Source of the DNA: Rallus limicola
Taxonomy: Eukaryota > Chordata > Aves > Gruiformes > Rallidae
Assembly (NCBI GenBank): GCA_022605955.1
Contig: JAKCOZ010000008.1
Span: 7,876,001-7,940,000 of the forward strand
Direction of reading: 5' to 3'
DNA: 64,000 bases
The translations under genes and the position numbers were made by a program. The notes under the pieces were generated by a model that did no database searches, had not been told where the DNA came from, and saw only the letters and a program-made list of their open reading frames with translations. This document shows, piece by piece, positions 1-12,000 of the stretch (the stretch's first letter is position 1; every line of letters starts with the position of its first letter).

Positions 1-30
1 TCCTTTTCCTCTTTTCCCTTCTCTTTCTAG

Positions 31-3000
31 CTGCAGGGGAATTTGCTAAAATGTTTAATCAACACCGCAGAGCGAAGCAACAAAGTATTACTGCACGGTG
101 CCTTGAGCTAACAAAAAGTGTTAGGGCTGAAAACTTACCACCTAACATAACCAATGACTATATAACCATCTACTTTGAAAATAAGAAGAATGGAGGAGCA
201 CAAGTGGTGGATGTTCAACTGTTGCCTGATGAAGATGCAGCTATCATTACATTCAATGACCATAAAGGTAAAACTCTGTTTCTTTGAGATCCTTCACTTA
301 AATATCAAAATAAGGTTGTTTTTTTTTTTTCTAGAGAAATGCATACTTTGCCCTTATGAAACACCCTTTCTCAGCAAGTCTCTGCGAACTGAAGTGTGAG
401 CTTAAGTTTTGGATCAGCTGGGCATGAAACATGATGGTTTTTTTCCTTTATATGCACAGTTTGTTTCACCCAGACTGTGATCCATACAGAGTTCAGGTTA
501 CAGTTTGAGTGCAGTAGAGAAAACAGCCCCATGTAGTGCAGGAGACTTCTCCCCACTGCCTTCACCACCAACTCCCCCTTGGCAATGCAAGCTCTCTGGC
601 TCGTCTGAGTGCAATTTCTTGGGCAGCTTTTTGTCTGCAGAGCAGGTGCTGTGGCTTGTCCAGCCAGTGACAGAAACAGGAACATCTGTGGAAGATGGAG
701 GAGAAGGGAGAAACTGGAGGTGTTGCAGTGAAGGGCAGAGCTGAAAGGAAATTGATGAAAACATATGCATTTCTGGGGGAAAACAGGGAAGCTGTGATTT
801 GATACTGCTTAGGAATAGCTCAGACAACTACTGAGTACAGCACATAATGGGTGTAAGCGTAGAAAGAGGTGTGTGTACCTTCTCCTGAAGGTGGACCCTG
901 TTGGTTCTTGACTGTCTGTCTCTTAGTTTTTGGCATCTAAAACCAGTAACTCAAAAATAATTCCAGATTATTGAAATTTAGGAAGGGGGGGAAGTTATGT
1001 ATAACTATTTATAGATATAACAAACATTATTATGTAGAAAAAGTTTTTAAAAACCAACCCAGAAGATCTTTGGGGTTTAAGTGCCAGTATTAACTGTTTG
1101 GTGTTTTGTTTGTTTTAGATGTAACCAATATCTTGGCAAAGAAGCATTCACTCAACAAAACACCAATTTCTGTCTATCCTTACTGCATCTCCCTGGGAAC
1201 AGCCCTATATGGAAAGGAAGGGCCACAAGTAAAGAAGCCAGATCCGATCACAGTGTCTTTGGATCCATATATTTGGCGTTATCTGCAGCAAAATAATCGT
1301 CTAATTGAGGCAATAAGATGTGAAATGTCAGAGTGTAATTGTGAGGTAACGTGGCCTGAACCATCCTGTGCAAACCCAGTAGTTATTTTGCATCCTTCAG
1401 CTGTTTTGTCTCAGCAGAAGAGATTACTCGCTCGCTCAATCAAGACGTGGAATGGAAAGGTTTCCTCAGTGTTTTCACATAGCATCTCAAAGTACAAAGC
1501 TATTAAATGTCAAGTAAATGCAGAGGTGTGGGAAGCCGTTAGAAACAGCTTTATCCATGATGATGAAGTTCTGATAATCTCAAATGTTTCCAAGGATTTA
1601 CTTGTTCTAGTTGGTGAAAAAGAAGTTGTCACTAAAGCTGTGCAAGAGCTGAAGTCCCTGTTAGAGAAGACCACCAGGGAAATTGAAAGAGAAAAGCAAA
1701 AAACTGAAGAAATCGTGTTCATAGGCCCAGGGGACTATGAGATTTTACAGAGTACTGGTCTTGAGGAAAAAATTCATATGGAGTTCCCAGCCTTGCAGAT
1801 AACTTATGATTATTTACAGAAGATAATTAACCTGTGTGGAATGCCTGAGGAAGTTTACAAAGTAAAAGGGGACATATTAGATTCTATACGCAAAATGCCG
1901 AAGAAAACACTTAATATCCACCCTTATATTTTTCAATTTTTAGAGCATATTGATAATGAAACCCTGTCACAAAGCCTGTTTATGTCAAAACAAATTAATG
2001 CCTTTTATGAGCTTTGCACAGAAGTTGTCACCTTGAAGGCGCGTACTGTTGAAGATCTCCTAAAAGCAGAGGAAGAAATAAAGAAGGAACTGGACTACAA
2101 AAGCATTACTTTGGAGGATGAGTCAGTCCTCCAGAAGCAGGAATGGAGCATGCTTACCAAGCAAAACTGCTGTACTGAAGATATAACGATCACTAAAGTA
2201 GGAAATCAGATCGTCATTGCTGGCTGTTCTCAAGCAGTAGCAAAAGCCTTTGAGGAACTCTTTAACTTTATAGATGAAAACACGCCAGAAGAAAAGGTCA
2301 TCAAAGGAAAACCCATGGCAGTCGTCATGTTTTTTGAGGAAGAGAAGCCCAATGTTTGGCGTGACTTACAGAATAAAGGTGTCAAAGTTGATTTTGGCAC
2401 AGAGAAGAAATGTAGAGTTATATCCTTGAGTGGGCCAAGAAGAGAAGTACTGAAGGGAGTCAACTTAGTGGAGGAAACTCTGTCTGGCCTATATTATAAG
2501 CGTGTGATAATGAGAGAGCCAGGAGTCAGGTCTTATTTCAAAGAGCGAGAATACTTTTTTGCTGTCACCGCGAGAGAGAAGTTTAAGTGTCTGATCAGGC
2601 TGGAGGAGCAGTCAGAAGAACAGCTGGAAGAACAGCAAGAACACAGTAATATAGGCGAGCCCGGTACAGAGGTGACTGTAGGTGGAGTTGTAGTAGCAGT
2701 GTATAAAGGTGACCTGTGCACTCACGCTGTTGATGTTGTGGTGAACGCATCTAATGAAGACTTAAAACACATCGGTGGCCTTGCTGAGGCACTGCTGAGA
2801 GCGGCTGGTCCGGAGCTGCAGCAGGAGTGTGACGAGCTGGTGAGGAAGAACGGGCGTTTTCAGCCTGGGTGTGCAGTGATCACAGGAGCTGGGAAGCTCC
2901 CCTGCAAGAACGTCATTCATGCTGTTGGGCCCAGGTGGAACAAGGATGATGCAGAAAAGTGCGTGTACTTGTTAAGAAAGACCGTGAAGAAAAGCCTACA

Positions 3001-6000
3001 ACTAGCTGAAACATTTAATTATAGTTCTATAGCTCTACCTGCCATAAGTGGAGGGATTTTTGGCTTCCCAATGGAACTGTGTACATATAGCATTGTATCC
3101 TCCATCAAGGAGACCCTGGAAGAATCCATGGGGGACAGCAGCTTGAAGGAGGTTCATCTTGTGGACATTGCACAGAATAACATTCAGGCTTTCATCCGGG
3201 CACTGACAGAAGTGTTTTCAGATTCTTCACCTTCCATCAGGTCACGGCAGCCAACCAGCACAGCTCATTGTCCTAGGAAAAGCAAAATTACTCAAAATAG
3301 CCAGAACTTCCCATCAGTAATGACAGAGGAAGGCATTGATATCATAGTGAAAAAAGGAAGCATCGAAGATGCCAAAGTAAGTATTTTAAATTTCTGCTTT
3401 GAAAATATGAAGTGGGCTTTTTTTTTTTTTTGCTTTTGGGATTTTTTTGTAATAAAAATTGCAAAACCTGACCAACCTTAGATCACCATCTCTGGTGAGC
3501 TATTTAACATGTTTGATACTTTAAATTGGCTCTCACTGGTGACAAGAACTGCTGTTAGATGACAGTCTTACATGATAAACGATAGAACAAGAGGAAATGG
3601 TGTCAAGCTGAAACAGGAGGTTTAGATTGGATATCAGGAAAAACACTTTCACAGACAGGGTTGTTGGGCATTTGGATGGGCTGCCCAGGGAGGTGGTGAA
3701 GTCTCCACCCCTGGAGGTATTTAAAAGATGGTTAGATGTGGTGCTGAGGGACGTGGTTTAGTAGTTGATGGCAGGTTAGTGTGGTGGTTGGATTTGATGG
3801 TCTAAAGGGTCCCTTCCAACCAAGGCAATTCTATGATAGACACCAATGGCTGTATAGCATTGCATTTTGTCTTCTGCTAACACAGGCACGTGGATCCCAG
3901 TGGTACACAGTGCATTATAGTTTAGCAGAAGCAACTGGGATTAGCAGGAATGGCTCTGGGCTTTGAATCCCCCTGACTTTTCCTTGTTGGGCAGGAACCA
4001 CCTGCATGCAGCATTCACCTTCACAGAAATTCTGATTACAAGGAGTGGTACTAGTGTAGAGGAGGGTGCTCAGTGCTGGTTAACTTGAGTGCCCTGCCAA
4101 TTGAGAGTGGCTGGGCTGCTTCCAGATCCCCTGTGGTCCCAAGGCAGCACAGCCATGCACCCCAGAGTCCCAAGCCCAGCATTGCTCTGGTTCTCCCTGC
4201 ATCTGTCAGATACCAATCTGCAGAACTAATACCCATTACACCCCTGGTGATCAGCAGAGCACGACATGCAGTTGCTGTTGTGTTTCCCGAGGAGAAACAA
4301 CTTTGCTGATTCATTTCAAGTTGCCTCTGGTATTGAAATGCTGGTAACTGCTTTACTGGGATCACCAATACTGAGAGCAACCCCTTTTAGAACCCTTTCC
4401 ATAGAGGCCAGCAACTCCTTTCAGGAGTAGAGTCTTGCCCTGTTTTGTGCATGCAGCTGCTCTAGTTGGCCAGGGCAGAATGCATGTTACAGACAAGCTG
4501 AATTTAGTGCTTGACACAGTATTTCTAGCCCTTTGTGTTTTTCTCCCTTCTCAGTTACTGCTTCACTCGTGGTTTTTCTCCTCAGCTTTCCTCCAGTCTT
4601 GTGGGGTTTTTTCAGCTTCCTTTTCTCTAGACTAGTCCTGTATGGAAGGTCCTGCTTACCTCAGTGAATGCAGATTTTTGGTCTGCAGGCTTCTCTTAGA
4701 GAACAAACTTGCATCAGAAGTTTTTCAGATGGAGGTAGAATGAGTAGACTGGGAATGCAGAATTTTACCTTCTTGCTCTTGGCTTTAAATGAATTTCACA
4801 ATTAACTTTGTTTTTATGTAGCTGTGAGCAGGTTCATGGTGTTAGAATGGGGCATAACTTTTCTGTTTTATTCCAAAACTTTGTTCACTCTCCAATTGCT
4901 GTCCCAAACATTTACTTTGTAAGTCACCAGACAGGCTGTATTTGATTAATCAGTGCAAAATTTCAACTTGATATTTAAAAGTTAGAGGTTTTGCTTGCTG
5001 CTTTTTTTTTTTCCAGACAGATGTTGTTGTCGTCAGTGTTGCCAAAGATCTCCAGCTTGATAAAGGGTTGGTCTCTAGAGCCTTGCTTAGCAAGGCAGGA
5101 CAAATGCTTCAGATGGGCTTGATAGAAGAAGGCCAAAGAAGAAAGCCTGAGGAAGGATCTGTGTTGAAAACAGAAGGTTACAATCTGGGTTGCAGTGTTG
5201 TGTTTCATGCCATCGTAGCTGCGTGGTCCCAGGGGCACAAATCTTCAAAGGTTGGTTTAAAGGGTTTTATTTGCCTGAATTCTGATGTGACTGGGCTTTA
5301 TAGTGGGTTTAAGTGCTGCTTTGAAATTGGAGGCAGCATCATAGAGAAGAGTTTGCCCTGTTTTTTAACTGTGTGGCTGATCCCTTGCTGAGTAATGCAT
5401 TCCTTCTGCTGTATGCAATTACTGTATTTCAATACCAAGAGACAGCCAGAAGTGCTATCTCACACCTATTGGAAAAAATACTTTTGGTAATTGAAAAAAT
5501 AATTGTGTTTTACAGGCCTTAGGTGACATCATCACAAAATGCCTGGAGATGGCTGAGGAACTATCTTTCAAGTCAATTACTTTCCCAGCGATTGGGACAG
5601 GGAATTTAGGATTCCCAAAGTCTCTTGTTGCTACCTTACTGTTTGACAAGGTGTTTGAATTCAGTAGTAAAAACAGAGTGAATTCTCTTAAGGAAGTTCA
5701 CTTTCTGCTGCATCCAAAAGACACTGATAATATCCAGGTGAGTTACCATGGTTTTCTGTCTCTGTTATATGCTGATCCATCGATCTATCTGTCTATCTTG
5801 TGATACTTGGCTATCTGATAATAGCCAAAGAATCCACAGGATGCTTGTTCTGATACTAAAGAAAAACTTTGCTGGCAGTCTCTTAGGTTCTACCCCTCAC
5901 AGTCACCTGCCTGTCCTGTGCAGCCCTGCCTGTCAGTTCCCTGGCAGTAATATAGACAAAAGTGTAATTACTCTATCTCTGAAACTCACCTAATTCTTTA

Positions 6001-9000
6001 GTATGTAGGACTTGGCTACAGGTAAATTTGCTGCAGCTCCTGCATAGATGCCTTTGCTCTTGGAAAAAGGGATGTTTTCAGTGGAGTACTAATGTCTTTC
6101 TAGGAAGAATAGTTACTATTCCTCAATTCTGTGTGCTGCTCACACTGAATGACTTGCTCTGAGAATAACAGTGTGTCAAGATTTGCCATCAGCATTATGG
6201 CATATGGCATGAAGCAATTTGTGTTAAGGTCTTTGTAAATGTTTTTTAACTTTACTTTTCAAACCTTTATGCCTACTGTGTAATCTAAAGACTTCTACAG
6301 TGTTTGATTGTAAATTCCTTCTTTAGGTATTTTCAGATGAACTTGAGAACAGGTGTAGAAGTAAAGTAGATGTTAAAGTGCAGAAGACTTCTCCAAATAA
6401 GGCTAGCCAAGGCACAGGTAAGCTTGTTTCACAGAAGCTGTGCCCCCAGTGCTTTTTTTATGCTTTTAAATATTATGAGGAATGTACTCATTGTGGATGT
6501 TTAGATATTTTTTTGGTGAGCATGTCTATGCCAAAGTCCAAGTGGTAGTCAAAGTGGCTGCTGTAAAGCCAGCACATAGGATTTTCAGGATCAGTGTCTG
6601 TAATGTTTGAAACAGTGTTGGGGAGTGCTAAGGAAAAAAATGTACCTGTGATTCATTATCTGGATAGTGCCCCTACGGATCAGGACAGCAGAAGCCATCA
6701 TGTGCTGAGGCCACAAGTAAGGCTTTGTCATTTATTGCTGCAGTACTTTATTAGATTGCAAGCAGGTCAGTTGCCTTGGGAAGGGAGGATGAGTTCCTGG
6801 TTATATGTGTTAAGTGACCTCTTTTGGAATACTCTTCAACCTCTTACACATTCAGATGAATAGCAAAACCAAACTGAATCTCTGGTGTTATCCAGCCTAA
6901 CGGAATTGCAGAGCATGGAAAATGAGTTGTATGTTGGAAGCTTAAGTTTGTACAAGTAACATCATAGGTACAAAGCTTCTGTCATGCAGTAGAGACCCTG
7001 CCTGAAAACTGAGACAGGGGGGTGAGAGTGTGAGACTTGGAAAGTTTGCTGTTCTATGATGGTGGAGTTTCACAAAGATTTATATAGGGCAGTGTTACAA
7101 CGTGGTGCCTGTGTACCAGGTATGCAGCAAAACAAGTTTTTCTGCAATTTTGGCATTAATAGTGGTGGTGAGAATAGGTGAAGTTTGATCCAAGACTCCC
7201 ATGAGAAGGAGTGATTTTCAGTTAACATGACAGGCAGTTGAACTCACGGGATGAGTCTGGAGGAAACTGGGTTCACTGTAGGTGTTGTGCCCATTGAACA
7301 ATTCCCTTATGTCTTGCATCACTGCTCCCTTCTACTCAGGGTCTGTATTTCCTCCCTGCAGCTTCCTCCAGTACCTCTGCAAGCCCAGCACAGGATGTAC
7401 ATGAAGTAAGAATTGGCTCCGTCGTGTTCCGGGTGGAAGAAGGTGATATTACCAAGGAAGAGGGGGATGTCATTGTAAACATAACAAATCAAACCTTCAA
7501 CCTCAAAACAGGTATTTTGATTGTTATGTGTGAATAAAGTATGTGTGGTTGGAAGGGGTAGGTTAGGAGAGTAGAACGCATTTTCTTCAATGTTTCAAAC
7601 CACACTGTGAAACATGAGGGTTTATGTTTTGCTCCATGGGGTACAAAGGCTGAATTAAGAAGTGTCTGAAACATTCTTTCCTGTTCATTTATGCTATAGG
7701 ATGGGCATGTTCAAGGCTCTTGCAGAAAGTAAAACTATTTTTTAAATAGAATCTTCTAGTAGAACATCTCTTGGACTAAAGGAGGAGACTAACCTCGACG
7801 AGGCTTTGACCTCGGTGAAACTCATGTACTTTAGACATCTCTTTGCATTGAAAAGCATAAGCCTAAACTTTGGGCAACAGTGCTTTTCAATGATAACCTT
7901 TATATTGTTATTAGATGGTTTAGATACTGTATAGTGCACAGTTCTGCCTCAGATGGGATTTTAATGACATTAAGAGTAGTAACAGTGCCTTCATATGCCT
8001 CTTCTCATTTAAGGTGTCTCTAAAGCAATTCTGAGCAGTGCTGGACAAGCAGTTGAAGATGAATGTGCTCAACTAGGTATGGTACAACATTTCTGACCTC
8101 CCTTCTGAAGGTGCTCATGCTTGGTAGGGAATCTGCTAGAACACTTTCTCAGTGCCTGCCATATACCCATCTGTATCATGCACTGCATTACATCTGCTGG
8201 TTTGGTCTTTTATCAGTCAATGTGACTTTCTTAACGCCTAATAAGGGAAGGAAAAGAAAAACCTTCAAGAAGAGAGGGCTTCTAAGCATATGTAACCTAT
8301 TCATTATTACATCTTCTTATTCCAACAAAGCTTTCCATGATAAAAACAAATGGGATCTACATCAGAGCAAGCCATGAGCAAGGAATGATATTGGCAGAAG
8401 TGTTAATGGAGAAGCCATACCTCACTGGAAGTAACTGTCTGCTTGCAACTCCTTTTCTCGTTCCCAAACCAGAAAATGTTTGCTGTTGGCTTAACTAGCA
8501 ACCCACTACCACATGCTATGTGTGACCAAGAGAGGAGGGCTCCTGCCTCAGAAGAGGCATTTATTTGTAAATCAAATTCAGCTAGTAAACAGCAAATATA
8601 ATGAATGGGGAGTAAGGATAGACAAGTGTGTGGTTTAAAATCCCATGAAATAATTGAAATGGGAAAGATGCTGGTGTGGAAGTCAGTTTGAAAAACCAAC
8701 TGAAGGAAAAGACTTATGTGGAGTAGCTAAGAGGTAAACTTCTGTTGCACAAACCAATAGGGTAGTTGAGGAGGGTGGATGGCATGCTTGTGTGTGCATG
8801 AAGACAGTGTGGTACTAATCAGCAGGAAGTTCTCCAAGTCTGTACATCACACTTGACAAATAAAGATGCACACAAAATTGATTTGCCAAATGAGGTAAAT
8901 ATTTTACAAGTGGAAAATGAATCCTTGTGCCTTGAAAGTGAAAATGGAGAGAGGGGGCTGCATGATTTATGGAAGGAGACTTCAAGGTTATCCTGTGGGA

Positions 9001-12000
9001 TACTGTTCACCATTTCTTATCTCCTAATGAGGATTAGTACACCTGTGTATTGGGGATAACTGTGGATTGATTATGTTCTCCTCCTTGTGTTTCAGCCTCA
9101 CAAACTCAGAAGAGCTATATCACGACCCAAGCAGGAAACCTACAGTGCAAAAAAATAATTCATGTTGTTGTCCAGGATGATATCAAGATGCTAGTCTCCA
9201 CAGTGCTTCAGGAGTGTGAATTACAGCAGTACACCTCTGTCACCTTCCCAGCGATAGGAACAGGTCTGTGCCTCCCTTTTGAAATGAAGTGCATGTGATT
9301 TTACTGATCTCAGGATTCAAGCAATGAGTTTGATTCGCCTGGTGAAAGCTCAGAAGCTTCAAAACTGTTATTAGGAGCTTATGAAGACCTAGAAAGCTTC
9401 ATTCCTTGTAATTAGCTGGTACATATAGAGTATGAGTGCTGTAGAGCTAACGCTTCCTTGCAAACAGGGATTCAAAGGTATGTCTGTGCTACCTGGGGAC
9501 TAGGTAAATAAATCTTTGTCACAGCAGCCTGGTGTGTGTGTGGGCAGCTCATCAGAAAATAGCCAGGGCAGTACTTCTCCATTGCTGAAATCAGTAGATG
9601 ATGGAACTCTGGCTAGCAGCTGCACAAGTAGTGTGATACAGATGGAATGTAAACCTCTCAGAAAGGCCAGTCTGTCCCTTTTCTTTCTTCTATTGCTATT
9701 TTCAGTTAGTTCCATAGAACTCCTTAGAGTTTGAGAATTCAGAGCTGGGCTGGCCTTTTTGCACTAATGAAAGTAGATTCCTTTTTTTGAGCGAAGAGCT
9801 GGCTTCTGGATCACTGAGTGCCAGGCCTGTGACCTACTAGGTGACCATGCCATTCCACCTGTATCATAATCTGATCAGTTGCTGTGTCAGCAAAAATGAA
9901 CTTCCTTTTTTCCTTGCTGGAAAAGGAGTGGCAAACCCAAAACCTTTCCTAGTTGCCAGCCTCCAAAAGTTATTTCTGACCTGTTTTATGATTCAAGGGA
10001 TTGCAGGTGTGTTCATAACTCTTCTTTTAAAGAAGTTTTAACCATTTGTAATGGCTGATAATGTGTTTTAAAAGCAAAATGTTTATAACTTGTTTCAGGT
10101 GAGGCAGGCCGTGATCCAAATGTAGTGGCTAACAACATGCTAGATGCTGTAACTGACTTTGCAAGAAGCAACTCTGAACCATCTGTGAAAACTATTAAAG
10201 TTGTCATCTTTCAGCCACATCTGATGCCTGTGTTCTGTAGAAGCATGAAGAAAAGAGAAAGTCCTTCTAAACCAGCAGGCAAATCAATTTTTTCCAGGTT
10301 AACATGTAAGTAGATGCTGCTTAAATACAGGTTATAGATCAATCTATCTAGCACCAGCACTAATGGTTACTGTTAATTATAACATTTGTGTGTTTCAATG
10401 TAGCATTTTGGAGCTCGGAGAAACATTCCCCAAAGGAAAAACCCCAAAACATTTTGGAAAAGAAAATCGAGGTTGCTGCTGTGCAGATCTGTGGTGAAAG
10501 CAAAAAGAAAGTGGAAGAAGCTGAAAGCTGGTTGAAAAGTGTCATTTTAAAGGACCAGTTTAAAACGGACATCACAGATGAGTCGATCATTGATTTTGGT
10601 GAAGCGGAGAGCAAGGAGCTGCAGGACCTACAAAAGAAACTAAGAATTGCTCTTCATTTGAATAGTAACTCTATTCAAATTTCAGGTGTTGGGAATGATG
10701 TCTGGATTGCTTATTCATCTATTAGAGAAATGATCCACAGGGTAAAAGCTGCTAAACAGGAAGCGATCAAGGCAGAACTCTTACAAAACTTAATTGAGTG
10801 GAAATATTTTGAAAAGGATTCCTATGTGCCCTTCAACAGCCTCATAAACATGCACTTGGAAAATGCTTTCCAGGGAAAACAGCAAGATATTTCTGTTGTC
10901 ATTGATGGGAAAAAAAACATAGTGGATCTAGAAGCTAGATTTGCTGTAGATGACCAAGGAAAACGTACGCCCATTATACGTGTTGATAAAGCGGAAGGTA
11001 AGTAAAAACATGTTGGCAGACTGACATTCCCACAGTAAGTGGGTAAGTAAGAGTAAGAGCCTAGTAAGAGTAAGAAATGGTAATAATATGCAAAATACTG
11101 TTAATGCTTTGTGCAGCTCCTTTTCTGGAGAATGTAGACAGGAACTGAATTGGGAAAAGACAAGAATCCTGCACTTTTTTTTTTTTTTTGAAAATTAGGT
11201 AATGTGTTCTGAGGTTCTTACCAGGCTTGCTGGCAAGAATTAGAATGATGACAGCTGCAAACATCTAAATCTTAGCTTGGTTCTGTTCTTGAGATGTACC
11301 TGCTTCCATTTAATTCTGGTTCTTTAAGGAGCTATCTTTTTCTTATTCATTCTTGCAGTACTCTTCCTAATGTATTCTTTTCCTTTGTCCTGCTGTGACT
11401 CAGTGTTACAGGATGCATTTTATATCTCAATGGGAGCAACTTTTTTTTTGTCCAATTGAAATTTGAAAGTGGAAGTGGATGGGTTTAACTGTGACTTAGT
11501 AATGACTCCTGCATGTTTTTTGCAGGACCTTTTTTTTTATTCTCTTATCAAATGGTGTCACTTAATTAAAAGGGTTTCCTCTTCTAATTGAGGGAGTCTG
11601 TAATGCCAGATGTCTGTAATCTGTGTGTCAGTCAATGTTAACTGTTTGACAATACAGAAAGATACTAGGCCTTGCATGAAATGAGAGAAGGGAAGAAAGG
11701 GGAAGGCTTTAGTTTTTCAGGTGGACAGTGTATTCTTGAACACTTTAACATGTTCCTTGTCCTAGTCATTGAGAATGAACTAGTCTGGATTTCTGCATTT
11801 GCTCCATGTCCTTGAAACCTACTGGTAAAAGATGTTGCAAAGGTTCCCTTTTCAGCTGTGAAGAATGGATTTGTCTAGGAACTACCAATTTGGGCATGTC
11901 AGTTGCCAGTGCAATGGCAAACCAGGAACTGCAATGCCCTAATCCTCTGGTAAAAGACCCCTGGAATACCCTTGGCTGTCAAAGGCCAGCAGGCACTAGT

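Noticed and set aside
3377..3481. Read-through end of the large PARP14-A exon (ORF continues to 3481)
   Set aside because: The GTAAGT donor at 3377 matches the exon end in copy B, and the continuation is T-rich intron. An intron-retained isoform is possible but unsupported.
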